Positions 9,742-19,141 of a stretch of DNA of 64,000 nt are shown piece by piece. The translations under genes were made by a program, and so were the position numbers. Each line of letters begins with the position of its first letter. Position 1 is the stretch's first letter. Under the pieces are notes generated by a model that worked only from the letters and a program-made list of their open reading frames with translations, was not told the DNA's origin and did no database searches. Source of the DNA: an uncultured Lachnospiraceae bacterium (lineage in GTDB: Bacteria; Bacillota; Clostridia; Lachnospirales; Lachnospiraceae); contig CAMWJF010000009.1 in assembly GCA_947174505.1 (NCBI GenBank), positions 35,114 through 99,113 on the forward strand, in the 5' to 3' direction.

Positions 9742-9775
9742 AGAAGGGGCGGGACAACGGTTGTCCGCCTCTTCT
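9742..9775. terminator. Hairpin between convergent genes
   Basis: GAAGGGGCGGGACAAcgGTTGTCCGCCTCTTC. Confidence 0.65.
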
Positions 9776-9789
9776 ATATTGGAAATAAG

Positions 9790-10686
9790 CTACACCTGTG
9801 CGCAGAATGCAAAATATCCTTTCCCCTCCGCACTGAACAGAAGGCTGTATGGCGGGAATTCTCTGTCGAAACTGCGAACAAACTGTTCGAAGGTCAGCAT
9901 GTCGTTGCGCTCCAGCGTACGGCTTTCCGAAGAGGGAAAGTGCGTTTTCAGGTGGACAATAAACTGTTCGGACAGGTACTTCATGGCGCTGACTACCGTC
10001 TGGTCGATTCTGGTAATGTCCATTTCCAGAATTTCACTGAGAGCCTGTAGGACAAGAGATTCTTCGTAAACCAGATAAAGACGGATCGGCTTCTTTTTCT
10101 CCGTGCGGTAGGTCAGCCGGAAGCAGAGTGTTTTTCCCGAGGAAAATTTTTCTCCGCTGTAATGGCGGCTTATGACTTCGGCATCCGCTTGGGACAGGCT
10201 TTCCAGGGGCGGAATAAGCGCTTTCTCCAGATTCTCCAGTATGTTGTCATCCGGCTGGTGAACCCATTTTTGGGGCGTTTTACCGGTTATGGCACGGTCC
10301 TCGACAACAATATGGCCGTTCAGCCATCCCACACAGATGCCGAGAAAATGCCCTACCGATTCGGTGGAATAGTTCTGCGCCTCCATTTCCGCTTCCAGAG
10401 CCGGAATTGTTTTATCACGCAGACTGTCGTGCAGACTTTTGTGAATGGCGAGACCGGGGTAGCCGATGGACTGCATGTAGGCTTCCTCGTCCGCAAAATG
10501 TTTCATGGTATAACTTTTAAAAAATTTAACGCCCTCCCGGCATGCGTGCTGCTGCTTGGCTTCGTCCTCGTTGAGGGCAATCAGTTTTCCGACGATGGAA
10601 AACAGCTTTCTGTGAGCGGTGTCGATGCTCTCCACACCGATCTTAAAACGATCATTCCATTTTATCTCATTCATCATAACAGACAA
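9790..10686 (-). CDS. Bacteriohemerythrin with C-terminal extension (possibly CheX-like)
   Basis: Hemerythrin ligands 'DTAHRKLF', 'HFADEE', 'HKSLHDSL', 'NGHIVVEDRA'; about 140 aa extra C-terminal domain. Confidence 0.85.
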   Translation of the reverse strand: MSVMMNEIKWNDRFKIGVESIDTAHRKLFSIVGKLIALNEDEAKQQHACREGVKFFKSYTMKHFADEEAYMQSIGYPGLAIHKSLHDSLRDKTIPALEAEMEAQNYSTESVGHFLGICVGWLNGHIVVEDRAITGKTPQKWVHQPDDNILENLEKALIPPLESLSQADAEVISRHYSGEKFSSGKTLCFRLTYRTEKKKPIRLYLVYEESLVLQALSEILEMDITRIDQTVVSAMKYLSEQFIVHLKTHFPSSESRTLERNDMLTFEQFVRSFDREFPPYSLLFSAEGKGYFAFCAQV

Positions 10687-10821
10687 TCCTTTCCGCTACC
10701 TCTGATAGGGATATGTTACCATATTTTTTACAACGGCTCAATCCGAAAAATAGCAGTGCAAACAACGGGAAAATTTGGTATAATGTACGCGATGGTAAAA
10801 AGCAAAAAAGGGGGTAAGGTT

Positions 10822-11700
10822 ATGAAATATAAAGTTTTGCTGACCGGAAACAATAAAATGGTTATCAATGAGTTTTTTACATACATGGATTTCAATTTTG
10901 AATGTGTCAGCACTTCGGAACGCTATGATGATATCATGAACCACATAAAGTATGTGCACCCGGATGTGCTGGTCTACTGTCTGCATGGGGAAAATCCGGA
11001 CGACCTGAAGCGGTTTGTCAATGTGGAGAGCAAGATTACCGAGGAGAGGATTCCCATCGTGGTTGTGGGAGACGCCGATGAGTGCGAACAGTTTAGGCGT
11101 ATTGCCTCTTCCGTGGACGCCACGATATTCCGCAGACCGCTTTCTACCCAGAAGCTGGAGGAGGCCATTGTTAAGCTTCTGAAGGAGAAGCGGCCGGAGA
11201 GCGTGCGGGAAAGACGGTCTGTGACGGTGCGGGAGAGCACGTTAAAGACAGAGGATGTTATGCGGGTGGCGGAGGAGCTTCTTGCGCAGCTTGCGAAAGA
11301 GGAGGAAAAAGAGAAGAGGCTGAGGGAGGAGGCGGCGAGAAAGAAGCACATTCTGGTTGTGGACGACGACAGCAGTGTGCTTAAGCTGCTGAAGGGCTAT
11401 CTGGTGGAACGCTACGATGTGGCGACTGCCATCAGCGGCAAGATTGCCCTGAAGTTTCTGGAGACGAAGAAGACGGATATGGTGCTTCTGGATTATGAGA
11501 TGCCGGTGGAGAACGGGGCTGCGGTTCTGACCAAGATTCGGGCGAATCCGGCGACAAGGAATCTGCCGGTGGTGTTCCTTACGGGTGTGACCGACAGAAA
11601 GAAAATTATGGAGGTGCTGGCGATGAAACCACAGGGGTATCTCGCCAAGCCCATTGACATGGAAAAACTGTCTTCCACTATAAAGGGTGTCCTTGGCTGA
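10822..11700 (+). CDS. Response regulator with N-terminal pseudo-receiver and C-terminal REC domain
   Basis: Start MKYKVLLTG with SD; REC 'HILVVDDDSSV...MVLLDYEMP...VFLTG...KPID'. Confidence 0.88.
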   Translation: MKYKVLLTGNNKMVINEFFTYMDFNFECVSTSERYDDIMNHIKYVHPDVLVYCLHGENPDDLKRFVNVESKITEERIPIVVVGDADECEQFRRIASSVDATIFRRPLSTQKLEEAIVKLLKEKRPESVRERRSVTVRESTLKTEDVMRVAEELLAQLAKEEEKEKRLREEAARKKHILVVDDDSSVLKLLKGYLVERYDVATAISGKIALKFLETKKTDMVLLDYEMPVENGAAVLTKIRANPATRNLPVVFLTGVTDRKKIMEVLAMKPQGYLAKPIDMEKLSSTIKGVLG

Positions 11701-11730
11701 CAGAATGATGTTCTGTAGAGGGAGAAGGTT

Positions 11731-14442
11731 ATGGCAATCATAGAGAGTGAATTGAAACTGACAGATTTGATCGATGTGGAATCCCTGCAGAAAATACAGG
11801 ATGCTTTTTCAGATATGTCGGGAATTGCATCTGTGATAACCGATGCGCATGGGATCATCCAGACGAAGCCCTCCGGATTTACGGATTTTTGTCAAAAATA
11901 TGTAAGGAATACGGAGGAAGGCCGTAGACGGTGCGAGCAATGTGATAAGCAGGGAACAGAGAGGGCGGCCAGAGCGGGGGTTTCCTGTGCCTATTTCTGC
12001 CATGCGGGACTGGTAGAATTTGCGGCTCCCATTATGGCGCACGGCCATCTGGTGGGGTGTTTTATCGGGGGACAGCTGTTGACCATACCGCCCGAGGAGG
12101 CGCAGATCCGGCAGGTTGCCGGGGATATTGGTGTGGACGCGGACGGACTGGTGCGCGCCGCACAGGACATCATGATTGTGGACAAGGAAACGGTCAGGAA
12201 GGTGTCCAACGCGCTCTATACGATAGCAAATGTCCTGTCGGATATTGCCTACAGCAAATATCAGGTCAGCCTGACCAACATGGAGCTGAAAAAGAGTTCC
12301 AATATGAAATCAGATTTTCTGGCGAACATGAGCCATGAGATTCGCACACCCATGAATGCGGTGATCGGTATGGCTGAAATGGCGCTCAGGGAAGACCTGA
12401 CGCCAGCGGCACGGGAATATATCGGGCAGATTAAATCGTCGGGACAGACACTCCTTACGATTATTAATGATATTCTGGACTTTTCCAAGATTGAATCCGG
12501 CATGATGGACATCAGCGATGTGGAGTATGAGCCGATGTCCATGATCAATGATGTATCCAATATTATTATGACGCGCATCGGAAGCAAGGAGCTGGAGCTG
12601 ACGGTGGACGTCAATCCCGATCTGCCGTCCGGGCTTTACGGCGATAATGTGCGGATCAAACAGGTTATGGTAAATCTGGCCAACAACGCGGTCAAATTTA
12701 CCAAAGAAGGAAATGTCCATGTGAAGGTCGACTTTCTTCAGACGGCGGAGGATATGATAGAGCTGATCGTATCCATTACCGATACGGGAAGCGGGATCAA
12801 AGAAAGCGATATGGATAAGCTCTTTAAATCCTTTCAGCAGCTTGACAGCAAGAGAAACCGCAATATTGAGGGAACCGGGCTGGGGCTTGCCATCTGCAGG
12901 CAGCTTGTCACCCTGATGAAGGGGAAAATACACGTGGACAGCGTGTACGGACAGGGATCTACCTTTTCCTTTGTGATTCCGCAGAAGGTGACGGATCTTC
13001 AGAGCTCCGTGGAAAAGCTGCCGGAAAATGTTGTGGCGTCGGGCCTGATTCAGAGTGAGTATATTGCGCAGGAGCTGGCGGTCGATATGGAGAGGCTGGG
13101 CGTTGCCTATGAGAGGCTGGAGTCGGAGGAGGACTTAAACCGGGTAAAAGAGAGGAATGCAGGCTACTTTTTTGTGGAGCAGCCGCTGTTTACAGAGGCT
13201 GTACAGTATTTCCTGAAGCTGAATGCAGATGTCTGCGGGGTGCTCCTGACAAACCACCGGACGGTGCGGTCCTATGATCTGGCGAATCTGCGTATGGTCA
13301 AAAAACCTCTCTATATTCTGGGGCTTTCGAATATTTTTAACGGCAGGGAGGATAATGCCGCATTTTCCCTGATGGAGGCGGAGGACTTTGACTTTGTGGC
13401 GCCTACGGCGGAAATTTTGGTGGTAGACGATAATGCCATCAATCTGACGGTAGCCAAGGGACTCCTGAATCCGCTGGAGATGAAGATAGATACGGCCATG
13501 AGCGGCAAGGACGCTGTCCTGATGGTGACGGATAAGCGTTACGACATTATTTTTATGGATCATATGATGCCTGAGATGGACGGCGTGGAGACGACCAGGG
13601 TAATCCGCAGGCTTCTCGGGGAGAACGGGCAGGTGCCGATTATCGCCCTTACAGCCAACGCGGTGGAGGGAACGGCGGAAATGTTTATCAGCGAGGGCAT
13701 GAATGATTTTGTGACGAAGCCGATTGAGATGAGGGACATGGTTTCCAGACTTCGCAAATGGCTGCCTGCGGAAAAGATTGAGAAGAAGAAAAGCAAAAAT
13801 AATGCGCAGCTCCGGAATATGCACAGGGACGATGACGGGGCGCAGGCTACGGATATTGTCATTGACGGACTGGATGTGCAGAAGGCTATGGGTTTCCTTG
13901 GCAACGAAGAGCTCTTCTGGTCCGTGCTGAAGGAATATTACCGTGTCATTGACAAGAAATGTGCGCTGATACAGGAATATGAGCAGGCGGAGGAATGGAA
14001 GGAATATACGGTAGAGGTGCATGCCTTAAAGAGCGCGTCGAGGCAGATTGGCGCGACTGATCTGGCGCAGACAGCCGAACAGATGGAGGCGGCCGGCAAC
14101 GCCGGCAATGCGGCGCTGATTCATAAGATTACGCCGGGAATGCTGGAAGAATATATGTTCTACAAAGGGATTTTAGCTCCCTACTTTATAAAGGAAGAGG
14201 AAACCGCCAGCGGAAGGGCTGCGGAGGCAGGGGAGCTGTCAGAGCTTTTCCGGCAGATGGAAGAGGCCATGGAAAATCTGGATATGGACGCCATGGAACA
14301 GGTGGTTAAGGAAATGGGCCAGTATTCTTACAGTGATGCACAGAGAAGCATTTTTGGGAAACTGAAAAACGCGGTGGAGGATATTGACACGGAACGGTGT
14401 GAGGAGATCATCGCAGAGTGGAAAAAAGAACTGGATGGTTAA
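11731..14442 (+). CDS. Hybrid histidine kinase: PocR-like sensor, HisKA, HATPase, REC, Hpt
   Basis: Cys-rich N-terminal PocR-like region, 'MSHEIRTPMNAVIGM', HATPase, 'ILVVDDN...FMDHMMPEMDG', Hpt 'HALKSASRQIGA'. Confidence 0.92.
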   Translation: MAIIESELKLTDLIDVESLQKIQDAFSDMSGIASVITDAHGIIQTKPSGFTDFCQKYVRNTEEGRRRCEQCDKQGTERAARAGVSCAYFCHAGLVEFAAPIMAHGHLVGCFIGGQLLTIPPEEAQIRQVAGDIGVDADGLVRAAQDIMIVDKETVRKVSNALYTIANVLSDIAYSKYQVSLTNMELKKSSNMKSDFLANMSHEIRTPMNAVIGMAEMALREDLTPAAREYIGQIKSSGQTLLTIINDILDFSKIESGMMDISDVEYEPMSMINDVSNIIMTRIGSKELELTVDVNPDLPSGLYGDNVRIKQVMVNLANNAVKFTKEGNVHVKVDFLQTAEDMIELIVSITDTGSGIKESDMDKLFKSFQQLDSKRNRNIEGTGLGLAICRQLVTLMKGKIHVDSVYGQGSTFSFVIPQKVTDLQSSVEKLPENVVASGLIQSEYIAQELAVDMERLGVAYERLESEEDLNRVKERNAGYFFVEQPLFTEAVQYFLKLNADVCGVLLTNHRTVRSYDLANLRMVKKPLYILGLSNIFNGREDNAAFSLMEAEDFDFVAPTAEILVVDDNAINLTVAKGLLNPLEMKIDTAMSGKDAVLMVTDKRYDIIFMDHMMPEMDGVETTRVIRRLLGENGQVPIIALTANAVEGTAEMFISEGMNDFVTKPIEMRDMVSRLRKWLPAEKIEKKKSKNNAQLRNMHRDDDGAQATDIVIDGLDVQKAMGFLGNEELFWSVLKEYYRVIDKKCALIQEYEQAEEWKEYTVEVHALKSASRQIGATDLAQTAEQMEAAGNAGNAALIHKITPGMLEEYMFYKGILAPYFIKEEETASGRAAEAGELSELFRQMEEAMENLDMDAMEQVVKEMGQYSYSDAQRSIFGKLKNAVEDIDTERCEEIIAEWKKELDG

Positions 14443-14448
14443 ATATAA

Positions 14449-14487
14449 GGAGAACTTGCATATTATGCAAGTTCTCCTTTTCTTTTG
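14449..14487 (+). terminator. Rho-independent terminator
   Basis: GGAGAACTTGCATATTATGCAAGTTCTCC followed by TTTTCTTTT. Confidence 0.9.
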
Positions 14488-14547
14488 GATAAGGTTGTGG
14501 TATGATAGAGCGGGCACGGAATCAGGAATCGGAAAGGATGAAAACGG

Positions 14548-15237
14548 ATGGCAGAGTGGGTGGCAAATTTCAGTGATCTGTTTTATAAATGTTTTATCAG
14601 GGAAGAACGTTACAAGCTTCTTCTGAGCGGTATCGGCGTGACGGTCAAGGTATCGCTTCTTGCCATTGTCATCGGTATTCTGATCGGTATGGTGATTGCC
14701 ATGTGCAATCTGTCCAAGAATAAGCCGCTGCGGTTTATCGGCGGTGTGTATACGGATGTGATCCGGGGAACGCCTTCCGTGACGCAGCTTATGATTATCT
14801 ATTTCGTTATTTTTGCGACAGTGCCGCTTGATAAGTGGATCATTGCCGCGATCGCCTTCGGCGTCAATTCCGGCGCGTATGTGTCCGAGATTGTCCGGGC
14901 CGGCATTCTGTCTATCGACAAGGGGCAGACGGAGGCGGGAAGGTCTCTGGGGCTTTCCGCGTTTCAGACGATGAGCAGGATTGTTGTGCCACAGGCGGTC
15001 AAGAATATTTTTCCCGCGTTGTGCAATGAGTTTATCGTGCTGATCAAGGAAACTGCCATCGTCGGCTACGTGGGACTGATGGATATCCAGAAAGCGGGTG
15101 ACTTCATTAAGAGCGCGACCTTTATTGCGTTTATGCCGTTAATTGGAACCGCGGTTATTTACTATGTGCTGATTAAAATACTGACACTGGCGCTTCGCCG
15201 GGTGGAAATGCGGCTGCGGAGGGCGGATGCCAGATAA
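14548..15237 (+). CDS. Polar amino acid ABC transporter permease
   Basis: HisM/GlnP-type 'VIRGTPSVTQLMIIYF...EAGRSLGLSAFQTMSRIVVPQAVKNIFPAL'. Confidence 0.92.
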   Translation: MAEWVANFSDLFYKCFIREERYKLLLSGIGVTVKVSLLAIVIGILIGMVIAMCNLSKNKPLRFIGGVYTDVIRGTPSVTQLMIIYFVIFATVPLDKWIIAAIAFGVNSGAYVSEIVRAGILSIDKGQTEAGRSLGLSAFQTMSRIVVPQAVKNIFPALCNEFIVLIKETAIVGYVGLMDIQKAGDFIKSATFIAFMPLIGTAVIYYVLIKILTLALRRVEMRLRRADAR

Positions 15238-15398
15238 CAACACGAGAAGAACTTCTAAAGCTCAGCAGCAGAGGCTGCTTCGTTAAGAAGTGCTAAATCT
15301 CGCGTGGGAGAAAGGGTGAATAAATTTTCTTGATCGCAGAACAGAATATGTGATTCTGCTCGCGGCCTCAGCGTAAACGTTCCGGCATGGAGGTAAAT

Positions 15399-16121
15399 AT
15401 GATACGAGTGAATAATTTACATAAAAAATTTGAGAATCTGGAAGTGCTGAGCGGGATCGATGAGCACATCACGCAGGGAGAAGTGGTGGTGGTGATCGGG
15501 CCTTCAGGATCGGGAAAGAGTACTTTCCTGCGGTGTCTGAATCTTTTGGAGACAGTTACCGAAGGGGAGATTTATGTGGACGATGAGCTGATTACGGCCC
15601 CGAAGGTGAATGTGAACCGGGTGCGGCAGAAGATGGGCATGGTGTTCCAGCAGTTTAACCTTTTTCCACATCTTACCATTATGGAGAATATCACGCTTGC
15701 TCCCGTACTTCTCAAGAAGATGACGAAGGAGGAGGCGGTCAGGCGGGGGCAGGAGCTTTTGGAGCGTGTCAATCTGGGCGAGAAAGCAAACGCCTACCCG
15801 GCGCAGCTCTCAGGCGGACAGAAGCAGCGGGTGGCGATTGCGAGGGCGCTCGCCATGGACCCGGAGATCATGCTTTTCGACGAGCCCACGTCGGCCCTTG
15901 ACCCGGAGATGGTGGGCGAGGTGCTGGATGTGATGAAGGATCTGGCAAGATCCGGCATGACTATGGTGATTGTCACTCACGAGATGGGGTTTGCAAGGGA
16001 GGTGGCGTCCCGTGTGCTGTTCATAGATCAGGGCGTGGTTATGGAGAGCGGCACGCCGGAGGAGATCTTCAGCAATCCGCAGAACGAGAGGACAAAGAAT
16101 TTCCTGAGTAAAGTTTTGTAG
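15399..16121 (+). CDS. Polar amino acid ABC transporter ATP-binding protein
   Basis: Walker [32 protein letters not shown] ggagg before ATG 15399. Confidence 0.93.
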   Translation: MIRVNNLHKKFENLEVLSGIDEHITQGEVVVVIGPSGSGKSTFLRCLNLLETVTEGEIYVDDELITAPKVNVNRVRQKMGMVFQQFNLFPHLTIMENITLAPVLLKKMTKEEAVRRGQELLERVNLGEKANAYPAQLSGGQKQRVAIARALAMDPEIMLFDEPTSALDPEMVGEVLDVMKDLARSGMTMVIVTHEMGFAREVASRVLFIDQGVVMESGTPEEIFSNPQNERTKNFLSKVL

Positions 16122-16286
16122 GTTCCAATCAAAATGAGGACTGGCGCAGACAAACGACTGCGGCCGAAGCAGGCGCCGGTTTTGGAGAGGCGTTATAGCG
16201 GGCAAACGTCCGATGCAACCGGATAATGAGCGCATGTGCGCGAGTTTATATAAATATATGCACAAAGTAATGAGGAGGATGAGATT

Positions 16287-17060
16287 ATGAAAAAGACAAC
16301 AAAGTTTCTGGCAATGACGCTTGCCATGGTTATGGCGGCATGTACGCTGACTGCCTGTGGCGGTGGCGCGGCGAAGGGAAACACCATTACCTTCGGCACA
16401 AACGCGGAGTTTCCGCCCTTTGAGTATGTTACCTCAAACGGTGTGATCGGTGAGTATGACGGCATTGACATGGCGATTGCAAAGCAGATCGCTGAGGGAA
16501 ACGGCATGACGGCGGCAGTGGAGAATATGGAGTTTGACTCTCTTCTGGTTGCGCTGCAGAACGGCCAGATCGACGCGGTTATCGCGGGTATGACGGCGAC
16601 GGATGAGAGAAGGGAAACCGTAGACTTTTCCACGACTTACTATACAGCGACACAGGTAATGATCGTGAAAGAGGATTCCGATATTGCGGCAGCGACTGAT
16701 ATGGCGGATAAAAAGATCTGCGTGGTGCAGGGGTATACCGGGGAAATCTGTGTGCAGGATATGGGCTACAGTTACGAGGCGTTTAAGAAAGGCACGGAGG
16801 CTGTTATGGAGCTGGTTAACGGTAAGTGCGACGTGGTAGTGATCGACTCCGCGACGGCGCAGAAGTATGTGGGCGACAACGCGGGCTTAAAGATCGTGGA
16901 AGATCCCGGTGCGTTTGAGTCGGAGGAGTATGCGATTGCGGTGCAGAAGGGAAACACGGAGCTGCTTGACAAGATCAATGGTTCTATTGAGAAGATGCTT
17001 GCAGACGGCACGATCAACGAGCTGGCTGTGAAGTATACAGAGGAAGCAACGGCGGAATAA
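16287..17060 (+). CDS. Amino acid ABC transporter substrate-binding lipoprotein, canonical domain order
   Basis: Lipobox LTAC; 'TNAEFPPFEYV...GIDMAIAKQI' then 'VVQGYTGE...EYAIAVQKGNTELLDKIN'. Confidence 0.93.
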   Translation: MKKTTKFLAMTLAMVMAACTLTACGGGAAKGNTITFGTNAEFPPFEYVTSNGVIGEYDGIDMAIAKQIAEGNGMTAAVENMEFDSLLVALQNGQIDAVIAGMTATDERRETVDFSTTYYTATQVMIVKEDSDIAAATDMADKKICVVQGYTGEICVQDMGYSYEAFKKGTEAVMELVNGKCDVVVIDSATAQKYVGDNAGLKIVEDPGAFESEEYAIAVQKGNTELLDKINGSIEKMLADGTINELAVKYTEEATAE

Positions 17061-17130
17061 AGCAGGAATTTGCATGTGGTTTCAGAATTGTGTTCGTAAA
17101 AAAATGTTATGATGGGAAATAAGTAATAGG

Positions 17131-17161
17131 AGGCGGGGAAGAGTGTTTTCTTCTCCGCCTT
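17131..17161 (+). terminator. Putative terminator hairpin
   Basis: AGGCGGGGAAGA gtgttt TCTTCTCCGCCT. Confidence 0.55.
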
Positions 17162-17184
17162 GTCGTTGTCGGCACAAATTTGGT

Positions 17185-17397
17185 TTAAGACCAATTAATG
17201 GCATCGTGGGACACTGTTCCGTTTTCAGCAATATCTTTTTCCGCCGCTTCCAGCGCGGCTCTTTCCGAGGCTGTCACTTTGGTAAAATCTGGATCCCATG
17301 CAATAACCAGTTTTCTTATAAATTCAAGGGCAAAGTTCTGCTCGGATTCCGGTAATACTTCCATAAGGCTTACGGCTTCTCTTACAGTTCCGCTCAT
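17185..17397 (-). CDS. Putative antitoxin of RelE-type pair
   Basis: Small acidic protein directly downstream of the RelE-like gene; start MSGTVREAV. Confidence 0.6.
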   Translation of the reverse strand: MSGTVREAVSLMEVLPESEQNFALEFIRKLVIAWDPDFTKVTASERAALEAAEKDIAENGTVSHDAINWS

Positions 17398-17413
17398 ATA
17401 AAATACTTCCTTC

Positions 17414-17674
17414 CTATTTGTAAATATCGCCTCTGCTATCAACATTTATAATACATAATATTTGAATTTTGTGATTTTGCTTATAATTATATATGATTCT
17501 GTATTTTCCTATTCGCAGGCGTTTTCGCCCATCCGAATAGCCTTGCAGTGTTCTTATATCACCTTTTGGGGGAGTTGCAGTTAAACCCTCAATACCGGAT
17601 TTAATTCGTTGCTTCGTGGGTTTGTCTAATGATTCAATATATTTTACAGCTTTCTTACTATACTCAATGTTCAC
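17414..17674 (-). CDS. RelE/ParE-family toxin
   Basis: 'MNIEYSKKAVKYIESLDKPTKQRI...GYSDGRKRLRIGKYRIIYNY...VDSRGDIYK'. Confidence 0.85.
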   Translation of the reverse strand: MNIEYSKKAVKYIESLDKPTKQRIKSGIEGLTATPPKGDIRTLQGYSDGRKRLRIGKYRIIYNYKQNHKIQILCIINVDSRGDIYK

Positions 17675-17819
17675 TTTTGAATCTCCCGTCTGTGACTATT
17701 ATAACAGAGGTTTACCGCGTATTACAAGAGAAAAAGACTCCCATCTTGACGCGAAGCACTTTTCCGTTGTAGTATAGTAAAGTAACCGATAACGAAGGTT
17801 TTACAGAAATGAGGAAATC

Positions 17820-19046
17820 ATGAAAAATGTGTGGGAGAAGTGGACAGGCATAAGTCTTGTCAAGAGAATTGTTGTGGGGCTGGTGATCGGCGTGATTCTG
17901 GCTCTTGTGGCGCCGGGGGCATCAGGCATCGGCGTGCTGGGCGATGTGTTCGTGGGAGCGCTTAAGGGTATTGCGCCGCTTCTGGTGTTCTTTCTGGTGA
18001 TAAGCGCGCTTTGCAATGCGGGCAAGTCCCACGGCGGGGTGATCAGAACGGTCATCATCCTGTATATGTTCAGTACGGTGCTGGCGGCGGTGATTGCTGT
18101 TTTTGCCAGTATGGTATTTCCGGTGGAGATGGTGCTTGTGGATGCGGCTTCGGACGCGTCGGCTGCACCCAGCGGTATCGTGGAGGTTCTGAGCACGCTG
18201 CTGATGAATGTGGTGCAAAATCCCGTGTCGTCGCTGGCGAATGCGAACTATGTGGGGATTCTGGCCTGGGCGGTGCTTCTGGGCGTAGCCTTCCGCGCGG
18301 CGGGGGAAGCGACGAAGAAGACGCTCGCTGATATTTCGGAGGCTATATCCAGAGTGGTTGTGGTTATCATTAACTTAGCGCCTTTCGGCGTGCTGGGGCT
18401 GGTTTACACCAGTGTGACGGCAAGCGGTCTGGAAGCCTTCAGGGATTACGGGAAGCTGCTGATCCTGCTGGTGGGCTGTATGCTGTTTATCTATTTTGTC
18501 ACCAACCCGATTCTGGTGTACTGGTGCATCCGCAAGAACCCCTATCCGCTCATCTTCAAGTGCCTGAAGCAGAGTGCGATTACGGCTTTCTTCACAAGAA
18601 GCTCGGCGGCTAATATTCCCGTCAATATGAAAATCTGCGAGGAGATGGGACTGGATAAGGACACCTACTCAGTGACGATTCCGCTGGGCGCGACCATCAA
18701 TATGGACGGCGCGGCGATCACCATTACGGTCATGACCATGGCAACCGCTTTTACACTTGGGATTAACGTGGATATTCCGACGGCGATTATTTTAAGTCTT
18801 CTGGCGGCGCTTTCGGCATGCGGCGCATCCGGCGTGGCGGGCGGTTCGCTTCTGCTTATTCCGCTTGCATGTTCGCTTTTCGGCATTCCGGATTCGGTGT
18901 CCATGCAGGTCGTGGCAGTAGGCTTTATCATCGGCGTGATTCAGGACTCTGTGGAGACGGCGTTAAATTCCTCTTCCGATCTGCTTCTGTCGGCATCGGC
19001 GGAGTTCAGACAGTGGCGGCTGGAGGGAAAAGAAATAAAATATTAA
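17820..19046 (+). CDS. sstT: Serine/threonine:Na+ symporter SstT
   Basis: DAACS family; 'AFFTRSSAANIPVNM...PLGATINMDGAAITITV'. Confidence 0.9.
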   Translation: MKNVWEKWTGISLVKRIVVGLVIGVILALVAPGASGIGVLGDVFVGALKGIAPLLVFFLVISALCNAGKSHGGVIRTVIILYMFSTVLAAVIAVFASMVFPVEMVLVDAASDASAAPSGIVEVLSTLLMNVVQNPVSSLANANYVGILAWAVLLGVAFRAAGEATKKTLADISEAISRVVVVIINLAPFGVLGLVYTSVTASGLEAFRDYGKLLILLVGCMLFIYFVTNPILVYWCIRKNPYPLIFKCLKQSAITAFFTRSSAANIPVNMKICEEMGLDKDTYSVTIPLGATINMDGAAITITVMTMATAFTLGINVDIPTAIILSLLAALSACGASGVAGGSLLLIPLACSLFGIPDSVSMQVVAVGFIIGVIQDSVETALNSSSDLLLSASAEFRQWRLEGKEIKY

Positions 19047-19141
19047 ATGCGGCATGGAAATTTCCGGCGAAACATACGAGGGAGTACCTGTAGCGGGTGC
19101 TCTCTTGGTTTCTTGGCGGAAACGCCTGGAATGGAGGAAGG

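Noticed and set aside
10162-10821. N-terminal 220 aa of the 512-aa ORF 10162-11700
   Set aside because: Antisense to the hemerythrin gene; a proper SD and ATG exist at 10822 where receiver-like sequence begins.
16122-16286. Possible riboswitch between ATPase and binding-protein genes
   Set aside because: GC-rich with short hairpins, but no motif I could match to a known class or a convincing switch.
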